Counted from the stretch's first letter, positions 1-9,572 are shown. The stretch: 64,000 nt of DNA from Caballeronia grimmiae (GCF_000698555.1 NZ_JFHE01000004.1:1-64000); one strand, 5' to 3'. Made by a program: numbers and translations. The notes: generated by a model not told the origin, from the sequence alone.

Positions 1-1
1 C

Positions 2-787
2 GGGCCGAACGGCGCGGGCAAGACCACGCTGATGCGCGCCCTGCTCGGCCTCGTGCCGGTCGCCTCCGGCGCGATCCGCGTGAACGGCGAAGCGGTGATG
101 CGCGGCAATGCATCCATCGGCTATATGCCGCAGATTCGCAGCGGACTCGCGGGCCGCCGCGTGCTGGGCCGCGATTTCGTCGCGATGGCGGCGGACGGAC
201 ATCGCTGGGGCTTGCCGCATCGCAATGCCCGCATTCGCGCTGATGTCGAGCGCGTGCTCGATCTCGTCGACGCGCGGCAACTGGCGGCCCGGCCGCTGTC
301 GGAGCTATCGGGCGGCGAGCGTCAGCGGCTGTTGCTCGCGCAATGTCTGCTCGGCAATCCGCGTCTGCTGCTGCTCGACGAGCCGCTCATCAGCCTCGAT
401 CCGCGTCATCAGACCGGCGTCGTCGAACTGGTGCGGCGCGTGCAGCGCGAGCTGAACATCACCGTGCTGTTTTCGGCGCATGAACTGAATCCGCTCCTGA
501 ATTCGCTCGATCGCGTGCTGTACCTCGGCAACGGGCGCGCGGCGCTCGGCACCGTCGAAGAGGTCATCACGAGGCCCGTGCTGTCGCGTCTTTACGGCTC
601 GCCCATCGACGTGATGCGCGTGAATGGCCGCATCTTCGTGATGTCCGGCGATGTCGAAATCGACAAGCTCGACCACGCGCACGAGGGAGGCGATGGGCAC
701 GAGCATGAACACGATCACGGGCACGACCACGCGCATGGCTCCGCGCACGGTCACGGCAAGAAGGGAAAGCACACGCACAATGTTTGA
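2..787 (+). CDS. Zinc/manganese-type ABC transporter ATP-binding protein (5' end outside window)
   Basis: This is the ATPase subunit of a metal ABC importer of the ZnuC/AdcC class, and it energises uptake through the permease encoded next. The frame is open from base 2 and begins inside Walker A (GPNGAGKTT), so only a short N-terminal part is missing. The ABC signature LSGGERQR and Walker B LLLLDEP followed by the H-loop (FSAHE) are visible. The C-terminus is a histidine-rich tail (about 15 His in the last 40 residues), which suggests zinc binding or buffering. The stop overlaps the permease start, so the two are translationally coupled. Zinc is inferred from the His tail and the family; manganese or iron cannot be excluded. 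Confidence 0.9.
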   Translation, partial: GPNGAGKTTLMRALLGLVPVASGAIRVNGEAVMRGNASIGYMPQIRSGLAGRRVLGRDFVAMAADGHRWGLPHRNARIRADVERVLDLVDARQLAARPLSELSGGERQRLLLAQCLLGNPRLLLLDEPLISLDPRHQTGVVELVRRVQRELNITVLFSAHELNPLLNSLDRVLYLGNGRAALGTVEEVITRPVLSRLYGSPIDVMRVNGRIFVMSGDVEIDKLDHAHEGGDGHEHEHDHGHDHAHGSAHGHGKKGKHTHNV

Positions 788-1568
788 ATACGACTTCATG
801 GTGAATGCATTCGCGGCGTCGGGGATCGTCGCGGTGCTGTCGGGGATCGTCGGCTACTTTCTCGTGATGCGCGGACAGACCTTCGCGGGTCACGCGCTAT
901 CGCACGTCGGCTTCACCGGCGCCACAGGCGCGGTGCTGCTCGGCATGCCGCCGATCTGGGGCATGGTCGGCTTCACGCTCGCCGCGGGCGTCGGCATGGG
1001 CGCGCTCGGCGAGAAACTGTCGGGCCGCGATGTGGCCATCGGCGTAATTCTTTCGTTATCGCTCGGCTTCGGCCTGCTGTTCCTGCATTTCTTCACCGCG
1101 TATGCGACGCAAGCGACCGCGCTGCTGTTCGGCAACGTGCTCGGCGTGAACCACGCGACGCTCGTCCTGCTGGCGGGACTCGCGGCGGTGAGCCTGCTCG
1201 CGCTCGGCGTCATCATGCGGCCGCTGCTGTTCGCGTCGCTGCAGCCGGAGCTGGCGGAGGCGAAAGGCGTATCGCTGCGGCTCGTGTCGGTGCTGTTTCT
1301 CGCGATCACGGCGCTCGCGGTCGCGGCGTGCACGCAGATCGTCGGCGTGCTGCTCGTGTTCGCGCTGATGGTCGGGCCGGCCGCTGCCGCACAGAACGTG
1401 ACGACGCGCTTGTCGGCCGGACTGGCGCTCGCGGCGCTGTTCGCGCTCGGCCAGGCGTGGATCGGATTGACGCTCGCCTATTACACCGACTGGCCGACGA
1501 GCTTCTGGATCACGATGCTCGCGGCGGTGGTGTATGGAGGGAGCTTGCTGGGGCGGCGCGGTCATTGA
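780..1568 (+). CDS. Metal ABC transporter permease (ZnuB-like)
   Basis: This 262-residue integral membrane protein is of the ABC-3 permease family and forms the inner-membrane channel for the ATPase upstream. The ATG at 780 overlaps the end of the ATPase gene; an upstream extension of the frame only shadows the His-rich tail. The sequence is almost entirely hydrophobic helices, including an ABC-3 style glycine-rich stretch (SGIVGYFLVMRGQTFAGHAL) and HVGFTGA, typical of ZnuB. No substrate-binding protein or Zur gene is inside the window; they may lie to the left. The length is normal for the family. Confidence 0.9.
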   Translation: MFEYDFMVNAFAASGIVAVLSGIVGYFLVMRGQTFAGHALSHVGFTGATGAVLLGMPPIWGMVGFTLAAGVGMGALGEKLSGRDVAIGVILSLSLGFGLLFLHFFTAYATQATALLFGNVLGVNHATLVLLAGLAAVSLLALGVIMRPLLFASLQPELAEAKGVSLRLVSVLFLAITALAVAACTQIVGVLLVFALMVGPAAAAQNVTTRLSAGLALAALFALGQAWIGLTLAYYTDWPTSFWITMLAAVVYGGSLLGRRGH

Positions 1569-1619
1569 CCGCCGGGAAGACGGTCGCGCCGCGACGGACA
1601 CGACCGGCTTTTCAGTGCT

Positions 1620-2468
1620 TCAGCGGCACAGCACCCGCGCATGATGCGCGATATGCTCGCCGACGAACGTCGAGATGAAGAAGTACCCGTGGTCATAGCC
1701 TTCATGCCGGCGCACGGTCACGCTATGTCCCGCCTCGCGCGCATTGCGCTCGAACACATCGGGATGAAGCTGCTCGGCGAGGAACTGATCCGCCAGTCCC
1801 TGATCGATCAGAATCCCGCCTTCGAAGCGCGAAGCGGCATCGCCCTTTACTAGCTCGCTCGCATCGTATTGCTTCCATGCTTCGCGGTCGTCGCCGAGAT
1901 AGCCGGTGAACGCCTTCACGCCCCACGGACATTGCGACGGCGCGGCGATCGGCGCGAACGCCGACACGCTGCGATAGATGTCCGGATTGCGCAGCGCAAG
2001 CACGAGCGCGCCATGCCCGCCCATCGAATGCCCGAAGATGCCTAGCCGGTCCTCGTGAACGGGCAATTCGGCCAGCACCGCGCGGCGCAAATCCTGCGTC
2101 ACGTACGAGTACATGCGATACCGCCTGCTCCACGGCTCGCGCGTCGCATCGACGTAAAAACCCGCGCCCGCGCCGAAGTCCCACGCATCCTTCTCGCCGG
2201 GAATGTCCGCGCCGCGCGGACTCGTATCCGGCGCGATCAGCGCGATGCCATGTTCCGCCGCGTAACGCTGTGCGCCCGCCTTGGTCGGAAACGTCTCCTC
2301 GGTGCACGTCAGGCCGGCGAGGTAGAACAGCGCCGGCACCTTGGCCGAAGCGGCCTGCGCAGGGAGAAAGACGGAAAAGCGCATCGGCAGGCCGATCGCT
2401 TCCGACTCATGGCGATAGATGCGCTGCACGCCATCGAAACAACGGTGCTCCTCGATGAGTTCGAGCAT
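1620..2468 (-). CDS. fghA: S-formylglutathione hydrolase
   Basis: This 282-residue cytosolic serine hydrolase splits S-formylglutathione to formate and glutathione, the second step of glutathione-dependent formaldehyde oxidation. The alpha/beta-hydrolase (esterase D) fold is indicated by the nucleophile elbow GHSMGGHGAL near residue 150, an N-terminal FYLAGLTCTEE oxyanion region and a C-terminal HEGYDHGYFF that supplies the catalytic His. A strong AAGGAGA precedes the ATG. It lies 15 bp downstream of the formaldehyde dehydrogenase gene on the same strand, so the two almost certainly form an operon. Confidence 0.95.
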   Translation of the reverse strand: MLELIEEHRCFDGVQRIYRHESEAIGLPMRFSVFLPAQAASAKVPALFYLAGLTCTEETFPTKAGAQRYAAEHGIALIAPDTSPRGADIPGEKDAWDFGAGAGFYVDATREPWSRRYRMYSYVTQDLRRAVLAELPVHEDRLGIFGHSMGGHGALVLALRNPDIYRSVSAFAPIAAPSQCPWGVKAFTGYLGDDREAWKQYDASELVKGDAASRFEGGILIDQGLADQFLAEQLHPDVFERNAREAGHSVTVRRHEGYDHGYFFISTFVGEHIAHHARVLCR

Positions 2469-2483
2469 GGCGGTCTCCTTCGC

Positions 2484-3590
2484 TCAATAGATGACGACGG
2501 AACGGATCGACTCGCCCTTCTTCATCAGGTCGAAGCCGTCGTTGATCTGATCGAGCTTCAGGTGATGCGTGATGAGGTCGTCGATATTGATCTTGCCTTC
2601 CATGTACCAGTCGACGATCTTCGGCACATCCGTGCGGCCGCGTGCGCCGCCGAACGCCGAACCCTTCCACTCGCGGCCCGTGACGAGCTGGAACGGACGC
2701 GTGCTGATTTCTTCGCCCGCCGCCGCCACGCCGATGATGAACGACTGTCCCCAGCCCTTGTGCGTGCATTCGAGCGCCTGACGCATCAGCTTCACGTTGC
2801 CGACGCATTCGAACGAATAGTCCGCGCCGCCATCGGTCAGTTGCACGATGTGATCGACGACGTTCTCGACTTCGTTCGGGTTGATGAAGTGCGTCATGCC
2901 GAACTTCTTCGCCAGTTCGACACGGCCCGGATTGATATCGACGCCGATGATCTTGTCCGCGCCGACCATCTTCGCGCCCTGAATCACGTTCAGGCCGATG
3001 CCGCCCAGCCCGAACACGACGACGTTCGCGCCCGCTTCCACCTTCGCCGAATACACGACCGCGCCGACGCCCGTCGTCACGCCGCAGCCGATGTAGCAGA
3101 TCTTGTCGAAGGGCGCATCTTCACGCACCTTCGCCACGGCGATTTCAGGGACCACGATGTAGTTCGAGAACGTCGACGTGCCCATGTAGTGAAAGAGCGG
3201 CTTGCCGTCGAGCGAGAAGCGCGAGGTCGCATCGGGCATGAGGCCCTTGCCTTGCGTCGCGCGAATCTTCTGGCAGAGATTCGTCTTGCGCGACAAGCAG
3301 AACTTGCACTCGCGGCATTCCGGCGTGTAGAGCGGAATCACGTGATCGCCCTTCTTCAGCGTGCCGACGCCCGGCCCGACATCGACGATCACGCCCGCGC
3401 CTTCATGGCCGAGAATCGCCGGAAAAATGCCTTCCGGGTCCGCGCCCGACAGCGTGTAGTAGTCGGTGTGGCAGATGCCCGTCGCTTTCACTTCGATCAG
3501 CACTTCGCCCGCACGCGGGCCTTCAAGATCGACTTCCTCGATGGTGAGCGGCTGGCCTGCTTTCCATGCGATGGCGGCTTTGGTCTTCAT
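2484..3590 (-). CDS. frmA: S-(hydroxymethyl)glutathione dehydrogenase / class III alcohol dehydrogenase
   Basis: This 368-residue zinc-dependent NAD dehydrogenase (also named adhC) oxidises S-hydroxymethylglutathione, the spontaneous adduct of formaldehyde and glutathione. Visible hallmarks are the catalytic-zinc Cys in GICHTD, GHEGAGV, the structural-zinc cluster [15 protein letters not shown] near residues 97-111, and the Rossmann glycine motif [10 protein letters not shown] near 200. GAGGAAA precedes the start. It is followed after 15 bp by fghA. The AGE-isomerase gene ends only 35 bp upstream on the same strand, so transcription may continue from the sugar genes, although no functional link is obvious. 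No frmR-type regulator is adjacent. Confidence 0.95.
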   Translation of the reverse strand: MKTKAAIAWKAGQPLTIEEVDLEGPRAGEVLIEVKATGICHTDYYTLSGADPEGIFPAILGHEGAGVIVDVGPGVGTLKKGDHVIPLYTPECRECKFCLSRKTNLCQKIRATQGKGLMPDATSRFSLDGKPLFHYMGTSTFSNYIVVPEIAVAKVREDAPFDKICYIGCGVTTGVGAVVYSAKVEAGANVVVFGLGGIGLNVIQGAKMVGADKIIGVDINPGRVELAKKFGMTHFINPNEVENVVDHIVQLTDGGADYSFECVGNVKLMRQALECTHKGWGQSFIIGVAAAGEEISTRPFQLVTGREWKGSAFGGARGRTDVPKIVDWYMEGKINIDDLITHHLKLDQINDGFDLMKKGESIRSVVIY

Positions 3591-3625
3591 CGTTCAGTTT
3601 CCTCGGTTGCTTGCGTTTGATTGAT

Positions 3626-4840
3626 TCATCGGATGACGTTCAGGACTTCGTAGCACGCACCCATCGTGTGATAGTCGGTCTTGCCGGCGGGGCTTTTCTC
3701 GTCGCTGTACTGGCGATTGTCGCGGCTCAGGATGCGATACCACGCGCCGTACCGATGATCGACGAAATGCGCCCAGCTATAGGCCCACAGACGGTCGTAC
3801 TCGCGCCAGTAATGCGCGGCGGCATCGGCGTCGCCTTCGCGCTGCATGCGGTCCGCCAGCAAGGCCGCCGCCGCGAGCGACTCCACCTGCACCCAGAAGT
3901 ATTTGTCCTCGTCGTAGAACTTGCCTTCGGTGTCGAAGCCATAGACCATGCCGCCGTGCTCGGCGTCCCACGACGATGCCAGCGCGCGGTCGAACAGTTC
4001 GCGTGCGCGTTGCAGATGCCACGCTTCGGGCCGATGCCGGTCGAGAATCAGCAGCAGCTTCGCCCATTCGGTCTGATGCCCCGGCTGAAAGCCCCACGGC
4101 CTGAAGATGTTGCTGCGATCACCCTTGTTGTAGTCCCAGTCGATCGACCAGTCCGGCTTGTAATGCTCCCACACGAGGCCGCCCGCGAGCGCCGCCTGGC
4201 GGTTCACCATGTTGTCGGCGAGCAGCGCGGCGCGGTCGAGATAACGCGTCTCGCCGGTCGCCTCGAACGCGGCGAGAAACGCCTCGCATGCATGCATGTT
4301 CGCGTTCTGCCCGCGATACTCCGACACCTTCCAGTCCGCGCTCGCCTCGTCCTTGTAGAGACCGTGCTCGGCGTCCCAGAAACGCGTTTCCATCAGTTGC
4401 CAGGTTTCGTCGAGATAGGCGCGCGCTTCGTCGAAGCCCGCTTCGACCGCCTTTGCGTACGCGAGCACGACGAACGCAAGGCCGTAGCAATGATTGGTCG
4501 CATCGGTGACTTCGCGGCCGTTCAGCGTCCATGCATAGCCGCCCGTTTGCGGGTTGCGATGAAACTCGCGCAAATAGTCGATGCCATGCCGCACGCCGCC
4601 GCGATACTCGTCGAGACCGTAATGCTTGTACGCCATCGCGTAGTTGAACACGAAGCGCGTGCTCGACACGAGATGACGCGTCTTGCGGTCATAGATCGTG
4701 CCGTCGTTCTTGTAGAAATGATAGAAGCCGCCTGCGGGATCCATGCAGTGCGGGTGATAGAAGATCATCGTGCGCAGCGCGTGATCGAGCAGGAAGTGGC
4801 GCGAGCGGAAGTCGGGTTGCGGCGGTGCGGATGCGGACAT
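3626..4840 (-). CDS. AGE-family sugar epimerase/isomerase (mannose/lyxose isomerase type)
   Basis: This 404-residue protein belongs to the N-acylglucosamine 2-epimerase superfamily, an (alpha/alpha)6 barrel that interconverts aldoses and ketoses or epimerises at C2. Typical elements include DPAGGFYHFYKNDG near the N-terminus, RHLVSSTRF, NANMHACEAFLAAFEATGE, and a C-terminal KYFWVQVESLAAAALL, all rich in barrel aromatic and His residues. The start was placed at MSASAPP (4840); a longer open frame runs antisense-free into xylB but has no recognisable homology. It follows xylulokinase by about 107 bp on the same strand. Since family members such as D-mannose isomerases also act on D-lyxose/D-xylulose, a role feeding xylulokinase is plausible. 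The true substrate is unknown. Confidence 0.85.
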   Translation of the reverse strand: MSASAPPQPDFRSRHFLLDHALRTMIFYHPHCMDPAGGFYHFYKNDGTIYDRKTRHLVSSTRFVFNYAMAYKHYGLDEYRGGVRHGIDYLREFHRNPQTGGYAWTLNGREVTDATNHCYGLAFVVLAYAKAVEAGFDEARAYLDETWQLMETRFWDAEHGLYKDEASADWKVSEYRGQNANMHACEAFLAAFEATGETRYLDRAALLADNMVNRQAALAGGLVWEHYKPDWSIDWDYNKGDRSNIFRPWGFQPGHQTEWAKLLLILDRHRPEAWHLQRARELFDRALASSWDAEHGGMVYGFDTEGKFYDEDKYFWVQVESLAAAALLADRMQREGDADAAAHYWREYDRLWAYSWAHFVDHRYGAWYRILSRDNRQYSDEKSPAGKTDYHTMGACYEVLNVIR

Positions 4841-4947
4841 AGCGAAAGATCGATGTTGTCGTGATGCGCCGGATGGCGCTGCCGTGCTCGATGAGACTCG
4901 AGGGACGTGAAGCCGAGGCCAAAGTGTAAGGGCTAACGCGCGCGCCG

Positions 4948-6360
4948 TCAGAACCAGCTTTCGACGCGCCCGTACAGATCGATGAAACGCGCGTGCCTGT
5001 CCTGCAGCGCGGCGTCGGCTCGTGGCGAAGCGACGCGCGTCGCTGATGGCGCAAGCGCTGCGAGTTCCGTCGCGCGCCAATGCCGCGCCGCGACGCCGCC
5101 GAGCATCGCCGCGCCGTGCGCCGCCGCGTTCGGGCAATCGACGGCGTGCAGTTCGACGTCGAGCGCATCCGCGAGAAGCTGACGCCAGCGTGCATCGATG
5201 GAACCGCCGCCCGCGAGACGCATCGCGGTCAACGGCGTGCCGCTGTGTCGAATCGCGTCGAGCCCCGCGCGCAATGCGAATGCCACGCCTTCGAACGCGG
5301 CGCGCATCAGCGAGCCGCGGGTATCGTCGAGACCGAGGCCCAGCCATCCGCCGCGCGCCGCCGGGTTCATCCACGGCGAGCGTTCTCCGCTCAGGTACGG
5401 CAGGAAGCTGACGGAGGCGCTGGCATCGGCGGTGAAGGCCTCGTCGTAAGCGGCGGGCCAGCTTGCGTAACCGAGCCAGGCGCGCACCGCTTCCAGCGCG
5501 ACACCGACGTTCTGCATCGCGGCCATGCGATACCACGTCCCGGTCGCCCCGCGATACGTATGCAAGCCGCGCATCGACGCCGGCGCTTCCTTGCACATCA
5601 CGACGATCTGCCCGCCGCTGCCCGTGGTCAGCAGCGCATCGCCATCGCCGATAAGGCCGCTGCCGAGCGCGGCGCAAGGCGTATCGCCCGCGCCGACCGC
5701 CATCGGGATACCGGCGCGCAAGCCCAGTTCCGCCGCCGCTTGCGCTGACAACACGCCGCCGTGTCCATGCGATGCCGCCAGCGGCGCGAACCACTCGCGC
5801 GGCAAGCCGGCTCTGTCGATGAGCGCCTCGTCCCATTCGCCGGAAGGCGCGGCAAGAGCCGTCGCGCAGGCGTCGGAGGGATCGGTGACGAACGCGCCGC
5901 CGAGCCGCACGCGCAGCCAGTCCTTCGGCTGCAACGCCCATCCCATGCTGGCGGCGACTTCAGGTTCGTTGATCGCGAGCCAGCGCAGCAACGGTCCCGC
6001 CATGCCGGGCGCGACGGGATTGGGCTGCGGCTCGGGCCACGCGTCAAGCAGGCTGCGTGCGCGCGTGTCGGGCCAGAGCATCGCGGGGCGCAGTGCGCGG
6101 CCATCGGATGCCGTCGGGACGACGCCGTGCATCTGCCCGGAAAAGCCGATCGCGCTCACCGCATCGCGTTCGTGCGACGGCAAACGCGCGGCGGCATCGA
6201 CGAGCGCGGCATGCCACGCATCGGCGGACGTTTCGGCCCAGCCGGGATGCGCGCTCGATACCGCATACGCCGCACTCGATGATGCGACCTCGCGCGCCGC
6301 TTCATCGACGATTGCGAGTTTGATCGAACCGGTACCCAGATCAATGCCAAGAAAACGCAT
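4948..6360 (-). CDS. xylB: Xylulokinase (FGGY family)
   Basis: This 470-residue sugar kinase phosphorylates D-xylulose to xylulose-5-phosphate for the pentose-phosphate pathway. The N-terminal phosphate motif GIDLGTGSIKLA, the xylulokinase-type GFSGQMHG, the conserved D in GAGDTPCAALGSG, and the C-terminal adenosine motif LAGGGSIDARW support an FGGY kinase, with best agreement to XylB. It is the first gene of a probable minus-strand unit with the AGE-family isomerase. No xylose isomerase, polyol dehydrogenase or sugar transporter is inside the window. Confidence 0.88.
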   Translation of the reverse strand: MRFLGIDLGTGSIKLAIVDEAAREVASSSAAYAVSSAHPGWAETSADAWHAALVDAAARLPSHERDAVSAIGFSGQMHGVVPTASDGRALRPAMLWPDTRARSLLDAWPEPQPNPVAPGMAGPLLRWLAINEPEVAASMGWALQPKDWLRVRLGGAFVTDPSDACATALAAPSGEWDEALIDRAGLPREWFAPLAASHGHGGVLSAQAAAELGLRAGIPMAVGAGDTPCAALGSGLIGDGDALLTTGSGGQIVVMCKEAPASMRGLHTYRGATGTWYRMAAMQNVGVALEAVRAWLGYASWPAAYDEAFTADASASVSFLPYLSGERSPWMNPAARGGWLGLGLDDTRGSLMRAAFEGVAFALRAGLDAIRHSGTPLTAMRLAGGGSIDARWRQLLADALDVELHAVDCPNAAAHGAAMLGGVAARHWRATELAALAPSATRVASPRADAALQDRHARFIDLYGRVESWF

Positions 6361-6703
6361 GGAATGACTTCTCCGGTGGTGCTCGAAAAGGGTTAGGGAA
6401 AACGAGTGAATCGCGGGTAAACCCCGCCGAAACGCGCCCAGCGCGAAAAATCCACTATACGAACGCCGTGATGAACATCATAACGACGCTCGCGAATTTG
6501 CAGCCTTTCGTCACACGACAGGAATCCCCGCGTGTGCGTCAAACCCCTTGCAGCAAGGGCTGCGACGTCATCTTGCCGTCCGCCGCGCGTGTTTTCCATA
6601 TCGGCTTGCGAACGCGGCGTATAGCGGCGCGTGGTCTTGTTAGGGCTTTTTGACGCACTTACCTTGAAGGCCATTCAAGTGAATAGGCAATCAAGGAGAC
6701 GAC
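6361..6703. other. Intergenic region between divergent xylB and purine permease; inverted repeats
   Basis: No credible gene. It contains several perfect short palindromes: TGATG-AA-CATCA at 6469-6480, CCCTTG-CAG-CAAGGG at 6545-6559, and CTTGAA-N5-TTCAAG at 6663-6679, the last only 24 bp before the permease start. A weak sigma-70-like pair, TTGTTA (6637) and TACCTT (6660) with a 17-bp spacer, could drive the permease. AAGGAG at 6693-6698 is its ribosome binding site. The palindromes are seen directly; operator function is inference. Confidence 0.5.
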
Positions 6704-8107
6704 ATGGCATCGAGCAACAGCCACGCGAACGCGCAAGCGAAGGTCCATCCATGCGACGAGCGGCTGCCGACGGGTCAGCTTCTGACACTGGGCATACAGC
6801 ACGTCCTCGTGATGTACGCAGGCGCCGTCGCCGTGCCGCTGATCCTCGGCGCAGCGATGCATCTCACGAAGGATCAGGTGGCATTCCTGATCAGCGCCGA
6901 CCTCTTCTCATGCGGCGTCGCGACGCTCATTCAGACGCTCGGCCTGTGGATCTTCGGCATCCGCCTGCCGGTCATCATGGGTTGCACGTTCGCCGCCGTC
7001 GGCCCGATGGTCGCGATCGGCACGAACCCGTCGCTCGGCATTCTCGATGTCTTCGGCGCGACGATCGCCGCGGGCGTCATCGGCATCTTTCTCGCGCCGA
7101 TGATCGGCAAGCTCCTGCGCTTCTTCCCGCCGGTCGTGGTCGGCACGGTGATCGCGGTGATCGGGCTGTCGCTGATGGGCGTCGGCATCAACTGGGCGGC
7201 GGGCGGCGTCGGCAATCCGGACTACGGCAATCCGGTCTATCTGCTGCTGTCGTTCATCGTGTTGTCGCTGATCCTGCTCATCAACAAGTTCGCACGGGGG
7301 TTCATCGCGAATATCTCGGTGCTGCTCGGGATCGTCGCGGGCTTCGTCATCGCCGCGATGCTCGGCCGCGTCAGCATGGATGGCGTCGCGCATACGCCGT
7401 GGGTCGGCATCGTGATGCCGTTCCACTTCGGCCTGCCGCACTTCGATGCGCTCTCCGTCGCGACGATGGTCATCGTCATGTTCGTGACCTTCATCGAATC
7501 GACCGGCATGTTCCTCGCGGTCGGCGATCTGGTCGAGCGTCCGGTCGATCAGAAGGCGCTCGTGCGCGGCCTGCGTGTCGACGGACTCGGCACGCTGATC
7601 GGCGGCGTGTTCAACTCGTTCCCGCATACGTCGTTTTCGCAGAACGTCGGGCTGATCGGCGTGACCGGCGTGAAGAGCCGCTTCGTGTGCGCGACGGGCG
7701 GCGTCATTCTCGTGCTGCTCGGCCTCTTCCCGAAGATGGCGCAAGTGGTCGCATCGGTGCCGCCGTTCGTGCTCGGCGGCGCGGGCATCGTCATGTTCGG
7801 CATGGTGGCGGCGAACGGCATCAAGGTGCTGTCGAAAGTGGACTTCGCGAAGAATCACCACAACCTGTTCATCGTCGCGGTGAGCGTGGGGCTCGGCCTC
7901 GTGCCGGTGGTCGCGCCGAAGTTCTTTTCACAGTTGCCGCACGCGCTGGAGCCGATCCTTCACAGCGGCATTCTGCTGGCTTCGGTGTCGGCGGTGGTGC
8001 TGAACATCGTGTTCAACGGCGTGCGCAAGGAGCGCGATGCGCGCTGCGAGATTCGTCACGCAGGGCATGAGTTCGATGGAACCGCGCGGGCGTCGGAAGC
8101 GCAGTAA
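6704..8107 (+). CDS. Nucleobase:cation symporter-2 (purine/xanthine/urate) permease
   Basis: This 467-residue inner-membrane transporter is of the NCS2/NAT family and moves xanthine, urate or a related purine with protons. It has 12-14 predicted membrane segments, the N-terminal QHVLVMYAGAVAVPLI, the QNVGLIGVTGV signature of NAT transporters (SFSQNVGLIG) and the conserved FIESTGMF helix. Purine-specific (UacT/PbuX/XanP) members are the nearest in overall pattern; uracil permeases are less similar. A strong RBS precedes the ATG. The gene is followed by a strong terminator and stands alone, with no xanthine dehydrogenase or urate pathway genes beside it. Confidence 0.88.
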   Translation: MASSNSHANAQAKVHPCDERLPTGQLLTLGIQHVLVMYAGAVAVPLILGAAMHLTKDQVAFLISADLFSCGVATLIQTLGLWIFGIRLPVIMGCTFAAVGPMVAIGTNPSLGILDVFGATIAAGVIGIFLAPMIGKLLRFFPPVVVGTVIAVIGLSLMGVGINWAAGGVGNPDYGNPVYLLLSFIVLSLILLINKFARGFIANISVLLGIVAGFVIAAMLGRVSMDGVAHTPWVGIVMPFHFGLPHFDALSVATMVIVMFVTFIESTGMFLAVGDLVERPVDQKALVRGLRVDGLGTLIGGVFNSFPHTSFSQNVGLIGVTGVKSRFVCATGGVILVLLGLFPKMAQVVASVPPFVLGGAGIVMFGMVAANGIKVLSKVDFAKNHHNLFIVAVSVGLGLVPVVAPKFFSQLPHALEPILHSGILLASVSAVVLNIVFNGVRKERDARCEIRHAGHEFDGTARASEAQ

Positions 8108-8135
8108 GGGGAAGTGCTGGCGTGTTGTGGAGTTG

Positions 8136-8172
8136 AGCGCCGCGGTGATGAGCCGCGGCGCTTTTTTCTTTT
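8136..8172 (+). terminator. Intrinsic terminator of the purine permease
   Basis: A perfect 10-bp stem AGCGCCGCGG / CCGCGGCGCT with a 7-nt loop is followed by an 11-base T-rich tract. It lies 28 bp after the permease stop and directly abuts the end of the oprB remnant read on the other strand. Confidence 0.9.
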
Positions 8173-8500
8173 ATGCCGGTGCGTCGGCTGCGCGCGGCGC
8201 GTCGCCGGTGCGCTCGACCCACCCGCCGCCCAGCGCGCCATACAACGCGACGATATTCGCCAGCCGCTGCGTGCGCACGACGATCAACGACTGCTGCGCT
8301 GAATACAAGTCCTGCTGCGCGGTCAGCACGCCGAGATAGCTGTCGACGCCCTGCCGGTAACGCATCGTCGACAAGTCCAGACGACGCTGTTGCGCAGCGG
8401 TATCGCGTTCTAGCGCCTGGATTTGCTGGTCGTAGGTGCCGCGTGCGGCGAGGCCATCGGCGACGTCGCGGAAGGCGGATTGAATCGCCTTCTCGTACTG
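8171..8500 (-). pseudogene. 3' remnant of a second oprB/oprM-like outer-membrane efflux gene
   Basis: This stretch encodes about the last 108 residues of an outer membrane factor (from QYEKAIQSAFRDVADGLA to the stop at 8171). The final 58 residues differ clearly from the intact gene at 9632-11152 (for example QSLIVVRTQRLANIVALYGALGG against QTLITARTERLANLVTLYQALGG), so it derives from a paralogue rather than a simple copy. The upstream side is cut at 8500, where it joins a 62-bp foreign spacer that is repeated further right. Without a start, signal peptide or barrel strands it cannot make a functional protein. Confidence 0.85.
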
Positions 8501-8621
8501 ATGAAATTCGACGACGGCAAACCAAATGTATCGAAGCGCAGGCAAGCGGCCGGGGACAGACGAAAAAAAGCCCGGCGCGATGGCCGGGCTTCGACTTACT
8601 GATGAGGCGCAGGAATGTAGA

Positions 8622-9005
8622 TCATCCCGCTGCCGCAGGCGACGATGCCGTCTGCGGTGCGCTTGCCGATCCGACATCGGCGGGCGCGTCCGCGGGGCGC
8701 GGCTGATCGCCGGTATGCTCGATCCACCCGCCGCCGAGCGCCTGATACAGCGTGACCAGATTGGCCAGCCGTTCGGTGCGCGCGGTGATGAGCGTCTGCT
8801 GCACGGAGTACAAGTCCTGCTGCGCGGTCAGCACGCCGAGATAGCTGTCGACGCCTTGCCGGTAACGCATCGTCGACAAGTCCAGACGACGCTGTTGCGC
8901 AGCGGTATCGCGTTCTAGCGCCTGGATTTGCTGGTCGTAGGTGCCGCGTGCGGCGAGGCCATCGGCGACGTCGCGGAAGGCGGATTGAATCGCCTTCTCG
9001 TACTG
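8622..9005 (-). pseudogene. Duplicated 3' fragment of oprB (copy 1)
   Basis: The last 128 or so codons of the outer-membrane factor up to its stop at 8622, joined at 9005 to the repeated spacer. The open frame runs on to 9182 through the spacer and terminator of the next unit, but that extension has no family similarity. There is no start or signal peptide, so this is non-functional debris of the tandem duplication. Confidence 0.85.
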
Positions 9006-9126
9006 ATGAAATTCGACGACGGCAAACCAAATGTATCGAAGCGCAGGCAAGCGGCCGGGGACAGACGAAAAAAAGCCCGGCGCGATGGCCGGGCTTCGAC
9101 TTACTGATGAGGCGCAGGAATGTAGA

Positions 9127-9510
9127 TCATCCCGCTGCCGCAGGCGACGATGCCGTCTGCGGTGCGCTTGCCGATCCGACATCGGCGGGCGCGTCCGCGG
9201 GGCGCGGCTGATCGCCGGTATGCTCGATCCACCCGCCGCCGAGCGCCTGATACAGCGTGACCAGATTGGCCAGCCGTTCGGTGCGCGCGGTGATGAGCGT
9301 CTGCTGCACGGAGTACAAGTCCTGCTGCGCGGTCAGCACGCCGAGATAGCTGTCGACGCCTTGCCGGTAACGCATCGTCGACAAGTCCAGACGACGCTGT
9401 TGCGCAGCGGTATCGCGTTCTAGCGCCTGGATTTGCTGGTCGTAGGTGCCGCGTGCGGCGAGGCCATCGGCGACGTCGCGGAAGGCGGATTGAATCGCCT
9501 TCTCGTACTG
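9127..9510 (-). pseudogene. Duplicated 3' fragment of oprB (copy 2)
   Basis: The second copy of the oprB 3' end, apparently identical to copy 1 and offset by exactly 505 bp. It ends at the stop at 9127 and is truncated at 9510, where the repeated spacer begins. Transcription from oprB should stop at the terminator at 9573-9601 before reaching it. Confidence 0.85.
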
Positions 9511-9572
9511 ATGAAATTCGACGACGGCAAACCAAATGTATCGAAGCGCAGGCAAGCGGCCGGGGACAGACG

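Noticed and set aside
2055..3620. 521-residue plus-strand frame across fghA and frmA
   Set aside because: It is antisense to two confidently identified enzymes and has no recognisable domain.
4841..5941. Extended upstream frame of the AGE isomerase
   Set aside because: It runs through xylB out of frame and has no homology. The Met at 4840 gives the family's normal length.
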